DNA of 64,000 nt from Siderastrea radians (Eukaryota; Cnidaria; Anthozoa; Scleractinia; Rhizangiidae): positions 65,518,858 to 65,582,857 of the forward strand of contig OZ024889.1 of assembly GCA_964017195.1 (NCBI GenBank). The letters are read 5' to 3'. The notes under the pieces were generated by a model. It saw only the letters and a list, made by a program, of their open reading frames with translations. It was not told where the DNA came from and searched no databases. The translations under genes were made by a program, and so were the position numbers. The number at the start of each line of letters is the position of its first letter. Within the stretch, counting starts at the first letter, position 1. Of the stretch, positions 18,361 to 33,300 are shown piece after piece.

Positions 18361-21300
18361 TTAGTATTCTTCGTTACTCTTGGGTGAATCTGGACGATTT
18401 TGCCGCGCAAATAAGACTCCTTGATACACCACCCCATTGAGCTCCACGGACACCAATAATGAGTTGTCACTCACTTGATCCAGGAGGGTAAGAGGTAATT
18501 GTCTCTGTTCCCGACTGCGCGATGATCGTTCTGGATCGGGGAACTGGAACTGGCCGCTCTGAGCCATACCTGAAGGAACAAAGCATTGGAAAGATGGTTA
18601 TTAACCATGGATATGGCCCTGTGCAAATACCCAACCATGAACTTCTGTATGTCTCCTTATACACGTTAGTCCGGTGTATCTTTTAATCTAATCCGTCAAC
18701 TGAACGTAGTTGTTGTTCATCATTGTGATCTTTTTCCATTCTCGTGGCTGCCAAAAGGCCCGGGGGGGGGGGTCTCTCAAATGAAAGTGACGGGGATGCT
18801 TGTCGGAAAATTAGAATTAAACCCCTAAAGGAGACCAATCTGGGCGTGGCTCAGGCTTTATTTGAGCTCTCAGGGAAACCATGCTGAAACAGACAACCAA
18901 ATAATTGCTACAGTGATTTTAAAGATTGAAGGCGTTTGGTTTTTTCATATAGATATTTCTTTAAGCACAACCCTAAGCGATACCTGTATGGCTGGCTTTC
19001 CGTGCTGAAAACCCTAAGCGAGACCAAAATCTGCAAATTACACCCCTAAGCGAGACGACGAGCATCCCCGTCACTTTCATATGGGAGTCCCCCCCCCGCC
19101 GGGTCAAAATGTGGTTCTCATTGTCCACCTGATGTCTTCCATTCTTACCACATAGCCTCCGATTTTTATTTTAATTCATGCACCAACAAAACTTATAATG
19201 GAAAGATCCCACAATGGATCTCTCGCGAGCGACCATCTCTCGTAAGCAGACCCCGAAAGAAAACACCCTCGTTTACCTCTGCGCTCACTCTTCCGGGTTC
19301 GGTTGGTGAGCAAGCCCACTTACATCACTCACTAATTTCGGGTCCAAAAAATTTCAAACCAATTCCTATCAAAAGCCGTTCCAATAACTGTTAATTGTTA
19401 CCTTTCGGTTGAGTCTGTATCTTTATATGTGTCCAAGGTAGCTGAGTCGGAGTAGGTTTACTGTTACGCTCATTTGCAGCAGCGAATTTTTTGACTGGTG
19501 ACTCGCACGGTGATGCATCTGACGGTGAAGATGATACACCGCGTGACGCTACATCCGTCACGCTCGATGAGCGTTTAGGGCTGTACTGAACCACGCCTGG
19601 AGAATGTAGCATAGCAACACCGTTGTTGCCGTGAACCGTTGGAGGTACGTGCACCTTAAAAAAAAAAACAGATTAACCACGTTTTAGGTTTTGAAAACGT
19701 TTGAGAAAAACCGAGGGAATTATACAGGTAATTATGGGATATGGAATAAACCCTGCTTCCGCAAAAATTTTTTTTTTCAACTTTAAACATTAGCCATGTA
19801 GCTAAAATCTATCGATACTGCTGGAAAGAGCATCTCAAAACTAATTAAATGGCCAAGTTTGAAAGTCGTATCTTCATCCTCTTTTGCCGAAACATGGCTC
19901 TACAAACTCGGAAATTTTACAGACGTCTGTATGCTGGGGACAAGTTTGCCCCCCTCCCCCCCCCCCCCACACACACACACACACACACAACACATCCTTG
20001 GACTGAAAGATTCATCTCGCCACTCCTGTAAAGTACTTCTCCTCACCATCTCGGACTAACCAACCACCAAGCCGTCTACAAAGACCCTTTCCCCACTACC
20101 TCGGTCTGACCAACTAAGCCGTCTAAAAAGCACCTTTCCCATAAAACTTACGTCATGGCTGGTTGCGGAAGGACCCGGACCGGGGCCCGGACTCGTCCTG
20201 TGGGTAATCCCCGGGGAGCTGCTAGTGGTAAATGCGGGCGGGGTCGTTGTGGGGCTAGGGCTGTTGTAAGCGTGTGTTCCGTCTGAAGGAATGGTTTGGG
20301 ATAAAAATGAACCAAACGATCTTCGACTGTCTCGCCTGTTGCCGTCAATTGCGGCCTGTAGTTCGGCTGGAGTGGAAAGCTTTTTCTTTGAGCATTCATA
20401 AGGGTAAAGATACTTCATGTATCTAAAAAAAAAAAGATTAATTAATTGTCAACACTTCAACACATACAACCAAAAACATTGCAGAATGTTTTGGCCCGTT
20501 GAAATATGCGATAGTTAAAGGATTCGTCTTTGGTAAGGAACAAACAGCTACAAAGTCGTGTCGAATTTGATGCGTTTCTCGCGTGACTTTCGTAATGATG
20601 AAAGTGATGAAACTCAACGGGTGTTAAGTCGTGCAATACTATAGGGTTCCCAGTTCTAAGGCTGTAAATGGAATCCTAAAGAGTGACCAATGAAATGACA
20701 GCTACGAAGCAGTACCTTCCGATCCTATACGTGCTATACATGGTGACTCGGCTAAATTTTGAATCTGTGAAAGAAAGCTGGAAGTGTGATGTCTCAAAAT
20801 TAATCTACTGAGTAGTTCTTTCCTGTGATGCACAAGGTAGGTTGTTCCCAGTTTTGCGTCTGTGAATAAACTCCTAAAGTGTCAGCGGAACAAGCCATTC
20901 AAATGAAAGCTGTTGAGAAGTTCTTCGATGTGATTTTATTTGCTTTTTAATATTTTTTTTTCCAGATTCTAGTTTGACCGAGTCTTGAAAGTGACATTCG
21001 GTACTCACTGTGTTCGAAGAGTAAAAGCGGCACTGGTGACTGACGCAGGAAGACTGAGTCCTTTGATAATCTCTCGCCAAATTTTCTTGTTAATAACCTG
21101 AAAACGACCATGAAGTTCGTTTGTTTTATTTTTACTTTATAACAACAAGAAGGGAAATACATGCCTTCCTTAAAAAACAATGAAAATGAAACTACACTGC
21201 TCAACACTTACCTCAACAAGTCCTCCCTTGTCAACTACCAGCTTGAATAATTTGAATAAATCTAACGTTTGTTTTGCCATTATGGGAACTCTATTTACTG

Positions 21301-24300
21301 GTGTACCTTGGAAAAAAAACAAACAAAAAAGTCAACATTTAAAACCTTGTAAACAAAAACGTTGCAACACGTGATTTCATTAACAGAAATAAGCCAATCA
21401 CATGCGGTGATTCACAACGCGGACCCTGAACCCCGGTTACCACAAAAAGGCGGGAAATTGTCAACAAGTGATTTCAATCAAATGACTAGCCAATCATATC
21501 CCGGGATTATCGTGGCGGGTTGCCAAAAAACGCGGGAGAACAGTATCACATTTTCCCGAATCGAGCTCGAGAGAGTAAACAGTTAAACATGTCCTACAGT
21601 CCTTTCAAGATTCTTCTAAACACCTAAAATTGAGATAGCTTCACAACCGAAGAAAAATTTAAGCAGTTGTGCGGCCTTCGGAAACAATTTGTGTTAGGTA
21701 AGAGGAGGTTGCCATTTGAATTTATTGATCTCCTTTGGGGATATTCATGCTACAAAACGCCACATGGCAATTTTAGCGTGAAAGCAATTCCCAAGACACA
21801 TTTTAAAAACGTAAGCTTACAACAAGTTAAGAAAACTTGAACGGTAAATCTTGGCTTTGCTCATCTGAAAATCGTTAATTTCCATGCTTACCTTCTCGGT
21901 ATATGAAATTTTCGATGTAATTTAGGGTAAGTTTTGGGCCAAGTTATAATTTCAGCTTACCTGTACATGTAAGGTTATGTCGTCTAATGGTCATGTCAAA
22001 CAACCCATCTTTTAAACGGGACAGCAAAAATAACGTTCATCTTACCTCTTTTCTGCATAAAAGTAAACAAGTCATCTAAAAATTCTTTCCTTTCTGGTTC
22101 AGTACCCAACTCGTACAACTGCAAAATAAAACAACCAAAATTAAAACAAAAAGTATAGGTCCAGTGTAGCTGGAAGGTAGAACGTTTTTCTCAAATAATA
22201 TTTCGTGTTGAATAAACTACACCGTCATTTGGACCTTGCAAAATCTTTGTTATGTTTTAGGTTGTTTGACATTTCGAAAATAGTGTTCCTGCTATTTACA
22301 GCATAAAACAGGATGTATAAAACAGGATGCTTAGAAATAGGCCAGTAATTCTAATAATGACAGTGAAGTGTAAAACGGCCTTCACACGTCAAACTAACGT
22401 TGGCCAACTCGTGTCGGCAAACTCAAATTGGTGTGTGTGAACGACACAACAACATGTTGGCAAAGTGTTGGCGACAAATAGAACTTGCCTCTATTCTCGC
22501 CAACTTTTCGCCAACAGTTTGCCAACAGGTTGTTGTGTCTTTCGTACACACTAATTTGAGTTTGCCAACACGAGTTGGCCAACATTAGTTTGACGTGTGA
22601 AGGCCGCTTAACACGATAAATTATTTGCTGTATCTAACTCCTGTTTCCATTGAAGAAAGTACCTCAGGGTAACTCCCCTATATAAGCCATATAGGTGTGT
22701 GCCCCTCCCTCAAAGGGGTATAGTTTTTAGCAGTTTTGGTCTGAAAAAGGTATAGATTTTGCCATTTTGGTCTAGATCTAACACTGGGTATGTTTTGCCC
22801 AGCTCCTAGTCTGAAAATAGGGGACAGATTTGATCACTTTGGCTTGCAAAGGAGGAAACTTGAAGGATCAAGTCTGAAATTGGGTAGGGAAAATGGCTTA
22901 TCTTACGCTGAACAATGGGTAATTGTTTAAAAAAAAGAGGCCACACAGACCCAACAAAAATTTCAATGAGTACAGTACTTCTCCTAATTTTCTGCCCTGA
23001 ATGGCCTTGGATGAAATGCTATGTTATCAGCATTGACTTGCAAGGCCTGTTCACAGGCTACTTTGCAGCTCAGATTACTGTGCATGGGTAAAAATATAGC
23101 ATGGCTAAAGGGAATTAGTTCCCTTGTTTAGATGTAATGCAGCAAGGGTAGTCAAGGGGTAGATTACCCTGCAATTTAACCTATTGAAATGAATTTTTAT
23201 AGTGTAGATTTGTGGCAGTGGGTTCATGAAGTAAAGTTTCACCCCCTTCACTTCCAAAAACAGTGGGGCCTGACAATCACATATGTGTAGGCAAAGCCTG
23301 GATCAAAGTGATATAAGGTCTCAGAAGATCACAGAGAAAAGGTGAGCATATTTCATTGGTTGAATCATAAGTTAGAATGTAAAAATACTTTAAAATATCC
23401 TCCATTTTAAGGGCTGCGAGCTGAGGCAAAGATTTCCAGCAGCCACAGGGTCCAGGGCCTGGCTGCTTAAAAGCTGATTAATGTTAGCCCAGGATAAAAA
23501 GTTAACCGAGGATTTCATTTCTGTTGAAAGTGTTTACAAAAAGCAAATTTTGGGAAAAGGTGAGGAAAAGTCAAAGCCAAACCTGAATGTTTAGTTATTT
23601 AACTGGATTCAAAGTTGAAGCTTACCCTAGATTAGCTTTTAAAATCGTGTTTTAAACAACTGTCCCCAGTAATTTTAACAGCACATGTCAAAGCTAACAC
23701 AAGTTGGCATTTTTTAAGTGTTTAGTTGAAAATTAAGACAAAGTTAGCAGCTACTTGAGGTCAATTCCAACCTCTAGCAAAAAAGTCACCTTTTGATGAC
23801 ACTGTTTGCAGGTAAGTTTTGTTGGTGACCAGCTGACCAAGTGTATAATTGCATAAGAAGCTGGTACATACTTCAGTGTACATGTATGGAACAATTTGAA
23901 GAACTTCAGGTAAAAAAAAGGCCCCAGTGACAATTTTGGCTAGCAAAGCCATTGGTATGACATCTTTGAAAATTACTGTTCATTTCGACGGTAAGAGTGG
24001 TAAAATTTTCACCTTTAGTTAGTTATTTTTTTACCAGTTATGAGAGCTCTCAGCCAAAATTCTTGAAGAACAGAATGGTAAGATGACTGTGGCATGTGAT
24101 TTAATAGCAGGTTTGATTGGGTGGGGATTAGGAAGAAAAAACAAAATGCTACCAGGTGTAGAAAGTGGAAATTAATTAATCTGAAAATTCAGTAGTAATT
24201 TTGCATCTATGCTTCAGCACAAATCTTGGTTAATAATTTCACTTGTCTAACACTTTGTCATTTTACAGGAAAGAGCAGGATTTCACTGAGAGGGCTGATT

Positions 24301-27300
24301 TCAGACTGCTAGATGACAATTTTTAAAACTACAACTCTTGTAAGTTGTACTGGTCAAGTTTAATGAGTGTAGAAAGTTCCTTATCTCAAGAATATCCCAA
24401 TTTGTTACCAAAATCATGTTTATAGTTATAAATAATATAATTCCGTATACATTTCATCAAACAACACTCAAATACAATACATGCATAACCTGATAAAGTA
24501 CAAAAGAAAGTTATATTCTACATTTACATGTACACGTGGTAAAATGTGTGTGAAAATGATTGTGTTAGCCCAAGTCACATGCCAGGGTTTTCAAAAATAC
24601 AAACAATCACCACTTGTGGTTCTTTAAATCAACATCTAGCAAAATTCAATCATTTACAATGTAGAATGAAGACTTGGCCTAGTTTTAGCCTTGAGGTGTC
24701 TGCTGCCATTCCCCCCTATGTCTCCTCCACACCCATCTCCCCATGACAATATGAATCCCTGATAGTATGAGCTCCCTTCCCATCCCTCATTCCTTAGTCA
24801 ACACCTGTTCTAACTTCACGAAGACAAACGTGATGAAATATTTTGACCACAGTGTGACTCACTTATGACACGCTTTTTAAAACGAACTGATAAGTTAGCA
24901 CAATTCTGATCAACAAGGGCACGGAACTTTAAATACCATTAGATTTATTGATAAGACAAAATTATCCTAAAATCTAAAAGAAACTTGTATCTACCAAAAT
25001 AAAACGTAGAAGTCTATTTCGATGAGCGATTTGGTGCCAGCAAGGGACTTCCCGGCTTCTGAGTTTGAATGACATAATGATTACATGCCATTCTGGCATC
25101 AAAAGGCCAGTTAATGTCAGTTTGAATCATTGGCTTTCAAAGGTCGCTAGCACCTTCGTCCTTGCTCTTGTGGAAGAGAAGTTAACTCCATTAAATTCCT
25201 AGTACCTTTTCACGCAAAGATTTTGGCGAAGCAAAGCAAACCTGTCAAAAAATGCTTGCATTTCACTGTTGAATATTTAACCTTGTATGGCTCGCATCGA
25301 GTAACCAACGACAATATAAACAATATCGAATCTGTGACCTTTAAAGGTTGCTAGCATCTACGTCCTCACTCTTGTCGAAGGGATTTTTATGCCATTGCAT
25401 CCCTAGTAATTTCTACACCGGCTTCCATGAAAATTTTGGTGAATTGACGGTAAACAACCAAGATAATGCTTGTATTTAGCTGAAGTTTGGGACGAATATT
25501 TGTTTGGCCGAGCAAAAATCGGAGGTCTGGGGAAAGTGACCTTGAAAAAATGAAGAAGACAATGGAAGAAAAAAAGGGTATTACTGGACCCTGTCCTGAT
25601 GGTGGGGTAACAATTAGATAGTATTAGCTGGTCAGTGACTGGATCTGGCAATATACATTATTTTTTCCTAGGTAACTCATCTCAGACTTCCTCTCTTCAC
25701 TCAGCCAAACAAAGCTCTCGATCTTCTCTTCTGGTTTACCTCGCTTTTGCTTGTCAGGAGTGAAGCTGATATTATTTAATTGTTTACCCTGGGGGATTGG
25801 GTGCAGGACAATGGCTCGGTCTTATGCCCCTATGTAGAGCTTTTCTTGTTAAATATCAAGGGCTTCAGTAGTGGCTGAGAAAATTGGCAGGCTAAGAACA
25901 TGATGTTATCTGCTGCTTTTGGGCCCCTTTCCCAACTCTCTTACCCAAAGGATAAATTAAATCTTTCCATGTGTCATTACATGGTACCTCTTACCCTCCT
26001 AATTCACAAAACAGTCTCAGGTTCATTACTACATTACAGGTATTTGTAGCAGTTAAGGTAGATTCCAATTTTTACCCCACTGTCAGGATGGGGTCTAGTA
26101 ATACCCTTTTTTTCTTCAGGGTTCTTCTTCTTCATTAATTTTTTTCATGGTCAATTGCCCAAGACCTCCAGCTTTCTCTCGGCCAAACAAATATTCGTCA
26201 CAAACTTCCGCTATTATAAGCATTATTTTCAGTCGTTTACTGAAAGTCGGTGTAGAAAATTACTAGGGATGCAATGGCAAAAAAATCCCTTCGATGAGAG
26301 CGAGGATGGAGGTGCTACAGCAAGCCTTGAAGGTCACAGATTTGAAGTTGTTTATATTTTCATTGGTTACTAGATGTGAGACAAACAAGGTTAAATATTC
26401 AACAGAGAAATGCAAGCATTTTTTGACAGTTTTGCTTTGCTTCGCCAAAATCTTTGTGTAAAAAGGTACTAGGAATTTAATGGCGTAAACTACTCTTAGC
26501 CGAGAGCAAGGGACGAAGGTGCTCGCGACCTTTGAAAGCTAATGATCCCTTGGCCTTTTATAAATAATGCTGGAATAACAAGACGTAGCACACAAACGTC
26601 AGGTTCCAGGAAAGTCCCTTGCTGGCACCAAATCACTCATTGAACCGTGACCTGAAAATAGACTTTTACGTTATATTTTGGTATATACCAGTTTCGTTTA
26701 GATTTAAGGACAATTTTGTCTTTATCAATAAATCCATTTAAATTTACGTGCCCTTGTTCTTTAGAATTACGCTGAGATGTCAGTTCATTTTAAAAAACAT
26801 GACGTAACTCAGTCACGCTATGATCACACTATTTCGTTACATTCCTCTTCGCGAGGGCTAGAACAGGTGGGTGACCAAGGAATGAGGTGTGGGAAAGAAG
26901 CTCATACTATCAAGGATTCATATTATCACAGGGAGACGGGTGCGGAGAAGACGCGACGGGGGGGGGGGGGGGGGCATGGGGCAGCAAACACGTCAAAGGT
27001 ACGATAAATGACCAACTTCAAAAATTTACACCACTTGGGCTCATATCTTGAGTGACTGTAATATATTTTGCGCCCTGAGGGGAGGGAGAAAAATGGTGGA
27101 GTCTAATGCCCCTGGGGCTTTTCTTGTTGCAAATAAACAACAAACAAACAGAGAACTGTGATATAGTTTAGCCTATACACAACAACAATTGATTGCACAA
27201 GGATGAACATTTCCTTATATTGGGAGATGTTACAATGTTACAAAATTGTAGAAACAAATGCATTTTTCAAAAAAACCCATACAAAAACACAACAGAAAGT

Positions 27301-30300
27301 TTTATTGGTTTCTTTTAAGGCTTCCTCCCCCCACTTTTCACAATTCTCTTGTATTTTTGTTTTAATTATGGTAAACAAACTTGATCCAATGTAACTGATA
27401 CTCTCAAAAGCTTGCGTGAGCAAGCCACATACCAGGGTATTCACAGGGTATTCACAAATACCATTATACCACTTGTGGTTCTTTGACTGACCAACATCCA
27501 GCACAATTCGACTGTTGAGAATGAAGCCCGGCCTTTTAGGCTTCTATGATCGGTAAATCTTTATCTAATTAATGATCAAGCAGATAATCTATATCACAAG
27601 GTCTGAAACTTCTACTAAAGTACAAGGAACTGCCACAAATTCCAAACCTATATATACAGATATTACTTGTTTTGTTCCTGTTAAATAAAAATGATTGATT
27701 GATTTTTTCAAACGTTTTCATGAGCCCAAGCCACATGCCAGGGCTTACACAAATTCCTTGGTAATACCACTTGTGGTTCTTTCAATCAAGATCCAGTAAA
27801 ATTCAGCTGTTTGGGATGGAGTCCAGCCTTTTTGGCTTGCGTGATTAGTTACTGTTGATCTAATTCATGTTGAGGCTGATTATCTATAACAAAAGGTTTG
27901 AAAAACTTCTACTGGACTACAGGGAACCATTGCAAATTCCAAAGCTAATAATAACATTGTAATGAATTTTCAAGGACTTCATTAGTAGCTTAGCAAATTG
28001 GCAGGCTAAGGACACGATTTTGCAGCTTTCAAGCTCTTTATCAAATCTCGTATCCAAAAGATAAATATTTGTCTGTAGAGTTAACTCTCACCCTCCTAAT
28101 TCAGTAACAAAGTCTCAGACTCATTACTACAATCATTTGCCACACACTTTAACTTCAACTTCAATTTTGCATATAACTGACAAACAAATCGACAAAAGTG
28201 ATCAAACAGTCAGTAGCACACAGATTGTCACACATCGTTGCCCATATGGTTTAGTGGTTCACCATATTGGTGACCATTCTGTTATATTTGGAGAAGTTTA
28301 CAAGGTAAATGGAACACAGATGCATAATGTGATAAAAAGCACAAGAGAAAGTATGGTTTGTTGTAAGGTTTCCTTGCTGCTTTTTCTCTCTACTTTTGCA
28401 GTTTTGTTTTGTATGCATAGTAAAATTATTAAACATTCACATATTGATTGCATGAGCTTGTGCCACATGCCAGCACTAACACAAAACCCACTGTAATACC
28501 AATTGCTGTTCTTTAATCAACATCATTCTAGCAAAATTCAGTCGTTTAGAGGGAACTGAAGGTCCTGCAGCCCTTTCAGCTTGCACGATTAGTAAACAAT
28601 ACCTATTAATCTCATTCATGATCAAGCAGTCTATAGATATCACGTCAAGGTCTGAAAACTCTGCTAAACTACAGGGAACCACTACAGATTCCAAACCTAA
28701 TGATCACATAGCAATTACATTTTAAGGACTTCGGTAGTGGCTGAGAAAATTGGCAGGCTACAAACACGGTTTTGGCTGCTGTTTTCCCGCTCTTTGTCAA
28801 CTTTCTTACCCAAAAGATAAATATTTGTCCGTCATATCTGCCCGTCTGTCAATACCTGTTGCCCTCCTGCTAAAAAGGTTAAAGAAAATCCACTAATTCA
28901 ATACTGCTTTTTATAGCATTTGCCAGAAAGTTACAGTTAGATTCATATTTTTGTGAATAAACAGTAACCAGAGAACTGTGATCAAGAGTCAGCGCACAGC
29001 ATACAAATTGCCACACAATGTTGATCATTAGTTTACTCCAACGTCAGGGGTTTGCACGTGGATGAGCATTACCTTATAATAGGAGGGGTTATAAGGTTGT
29101 GGAATTATGGCAAACAAATAAATGCATAACCAGACAAAACACGGGAGAAAAATTGGTTTCTTCTACGGCTTCCACACCACATTTTTTCTACTTTTCCTTT
29201 TTGGTTTTACGACTTTTTGTGGTAAATAAAATAAAAATGATTGACTGATTTTTACTAACAATTGCGTGAGCCCAAGCCACACGCCAGGGTTTCACAAATA
29301 CCATGGTACTGTAATACCACTTGTGGTTCTCTGATCAATATCTAGCAAAATTCAGTTGTTTTGAACAAAGGTCCAGCCTTTAAGGCTTGCATGTTTGGTA
29401 GACCGTATCTGTTAATCGCACTCATGCATACACGTGCGAGCAGATTATCTATATCCCAAGGTCTGAAACGTCTCCTCATTACTGGGAACCATTACAAATT
29501 TCAAACCTAGTAATGACATAGTAATTAAATGTCAAGGGCCTTAGTAGTGGATAAGCAAATAAATTGGCAGGCTAAGAACACGACTTTGCCTGCTACTATC
29601 AAGCTCTTTATCAACTCTAATTCTTATCCAAAAGATAAATATTTGTTTGTCGAATCTGCCCACTTGTCATTACCTCTTGCCCTCTTGTTTAAAAAGGTTA
29701 AAGAAATCCCTTAATTCACTAGGTCTCAGGCTCATTACTACATTTGCCATGCAGTTACAGTTAGATTTGCAAATAAACGGCAAACGCCCAGAGAACTGTG
29801 ATCAAATGGTCAACGAACTGCTCTCGGGTTGTCACACACCACTGCCCATGTAGTTTAGTCCAAATTTAACAAATGATTACACAAGGACAAAAATTCCATT
29901 ATATTTGGAGAAGAATACAAAGTTATGAAATAGAAAACAGATGCATTACATGATAAAAGTACAGAAGTTTGGTTTGTTTTAAGGTTTTCTCACCCCTTTT
30001 TTCTTTATTTTTTGCACTGCCTTAAAATTGCCTTGTGTGTTGTTAATAAAATTTACTAAAAATAAATTAACACTTTCAAAAGTTTCTGGGAACCCAAGTC
30101 ACACGTTTGGGTCTGCACAAATATCATAATACCAACTGTGTTTCTTTGATCAACATTCAGCACAATTCACTTGTTTAGAATCAGGGGTAGCCTTTTGGTT
30201 TGCACAATTGGTTACCCTTGTTCTAATTAATGATCTTGAAAGTTAAGATTATCTAATTACTTCAAGGCCTGAACCTTGTGCTGAATTACAGGGAACCATC

Positions 30301-33300
30301 ACAAATTCCAAATCTAATAATAACAGAGTAATTAAATTTCAAGGTCTTCAATAGTGACTAAGAAAATTGGCAGGGAAGAACATGATTCTGCTTGCTGCAT
30401 TCAGGCTCTTTATGACTGTGTTATCCAAAAGACAATATTTGTCTCCGCTTGCCTGTCTTTACATTGTACCTCTTTCCCTTTTAATTTGTCACTAAACAAA
30501 GTCTCAGGCCCATTACTACATTTGCCAAACATTGCAAGGTAGATCTGGATATTTGCATGTAAACGACAAACAAACTGGCAATCGTTGGTCATTAATTTAG
30601 TCCAAAAACATGGGAACATACAAGGATGAACATTTTATATTTCCTTATATCAGGAGAAGTTTGCATTTTAAGATTTTGAACAAATCTTAAAGGTCAAGTG
30701 CGATAATATTGTATGTTAAATGCACCCTGCCTCTCAGTTGCTGAACTGTTTTCATTCATTTTAACTGTGCTTCGTATGATATTTGTGTCTGCTAATTTAG
30801 ATGCTAAATTAGTCAAATCTATGAACTGTCACAACTGTATGCTAAAAGGTCAAAAATTTCTAAAGCAAAAGAACATTTCTTTGAAAGGAGTAAATGGGGT
30901 ACTAAATGTTATTTATTATTTTTTTTGGCAAGCTTAACACATTCCAGCAACACAACCAAAGGATTACTATAATGACATTATATGGCCATTGTTGAATTGG
31001 TGTTTTATCCCCTATTATCTTAGAACAAATGTGGACAACAGTATAAAGTTACATGAATGAAACTCCTGCATATAGCATTTGTATCAAAAAGGTTAAAAAT
31101 TGTCACTAGCATTGTTTCTTTGCATTGCAAAACAAACAGACGTATACATGTATTCACGGAGAAATGGAGTTTCTTTTCTTTTCTTTTCTTAAGCGTATTA
31201 ATAAGACATTACTGCAGTCCCTTTTAAATATATTGACTTAAATACTTTAAATAGAAATTCCATATCATTTTTCTGTATGACCTTGGTATTATAATTGTCA
31301 TTAATTGCAGAAGTCTTCATGAAAATTTTAAAAAAATGTATTTGAGTAACTGAATCTAGTGGCTAAACATAAATTTTGACAATATAGTCTTACCTTAGCA
31401 TTAGATGGTTAGAAAATGCTCAAAATAAAAATAATAAGAACCCTTGAACAATATCGTCCAACCAAAATTATATCACAGATTTGGGTTCTCGGCATTCCTA
31501 ACTTGATATTGGTTAATTACTTGTCCTATAAACTAAACAACTTTTATTTTTAGCTGGCTTATTTATACTTTACTTCCGACTAATAACAAGTTCACATTAC
31601 TATAACGCCTTTAAGGGATTATTGCATAACTAACTCTCACATGCACAACCCAGTAAAAATACACTGCTATCATTGACAGCTAATCTACATTGGAATTCTG
31701 CATGTTGAGGGATAAAAAGAAGATCCAATGCACTTAAGTACTTGATTCATTATTTTTGGCAACATGTTACACTGTTAAAATTACAGTCCTGTTTCATGAT
31801 ACTGTGAGAATTGGATCACAATATTATTTATTTATTGCCTTGTTGATAAAGATCAAGCTGTGTTTTCCAAATTTATTCATAGCAGCTCAAACTATTATTT
31901 TCTATCTTGGTGTCACAATAAGAATATTTGGCATGTGCCATTTTGGACAAGCTATTTAATTAAATGCTGAGAATTTTTTCGTCCTAACTTAATTGGGAAT
32001 GTAAAATTATGAAACAAAAAATATCAGTGTTGGCTTGATTCATCTCTTGATAAAGAAAACATAATTATCCTCTTTTTGTAAAATCTCATGGCTTCATTGA
32101 ATACATTTGCTGGATAGGATGGGGATTCAGAAAAGCAAAACCCAAACAAAATTATCAACTAGCATACTTACAACTGGTCTTTTTTATCAAAAATGAACAC
32201 AATTTATTTTGAATTTCACCCAAGAGTAAAAACGTGTAACAAAAGTCATAGTTAAATGTGTGCATATTTTTGGATATTCTGGTATTGGTATAATTTTCAG
32301 ATAAAAAAATATTTGAGTCAAAAAATTTTTGGAAAACCAATTCAGAAACAAAGATTGAACTTTAGGGTAAATTCAAGAAATTTGCAAACTAAAAATACCA
32401 GTACTTGTTGGAATGCAGTTTTCTTAACTTTTTTATTTTTTTATTTTTGTGCGACATAAAATATGTGATAAATTCAGATTTACAGATTAAAAGGTCTTAT
32501 TTAAAAGAGAACATGTTGCAAATAATATCTAAGAAGATTAAAAGCTTAATTAAGCAGGGCCAATGATCATAATGAAAACGAAAAAAAGCATGAATATATG
32601 TATCTCTAATATCACTGAATGTCAAATTCTTTGACAAGAATAAACAGCAGGCATATTACCGTCAGCAAATCTAATAGAAGTGTCCTTGCTGTTTATGCAG
32701 CTTTGAAGCTTTAAACTGTATTGAGGAATATTGAAGTGAAAATTTGATTGACTTCCAAGAAAATAATCGAAACACAAGCCTGCATCTGCCAATATTGATC
32801 AAAGCAGAGGTAAATATTCTCCATTCTCTGCTATTTGCCGACAATGAGATGAGTGATTGTTTTAGTATAAACCAAACCAGGGACAAACCAACGCAATTAA
32901 CATAAAGTATGAATTTCTTTTCCGAACTATCATGATTAGAAAAGGAAAGGTTGCATGTGATTTTTAAGCCAGTGAATACTGCAGGGTATCTTGTGTTTGA
33001 GTAGCCAACCACAGCATGTAAAAAACCATTAGGGCTTAAAATGACAGGCTGTGTGAATGACAGGTGGTAGTCAACCTGCCCCCCAAAAAGAGCTGTAATC
33101 TACATCCCCAATTGCCAAGGACCTATATTAACTCTAGGCTATTATTAAATATTAATTGAAGGCAGTATTGTTGTGTAGCTTATATGTATCTTTGTAGCCT
33201 ATAGATAATAACAAGCCATTGCATATCCAATGGCCATAAGACATGAACAAAAAGTATCTTGTCACCTTATAAACTTCCTTATATCTGAACTTGCCGTTTA

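Noticed and set aside
22394..22588. Two mirror frames of about 62 codons on opposite strands
   Set aside because: They are an automatic product of the palindromic MITE; both translate the same inverted arms.
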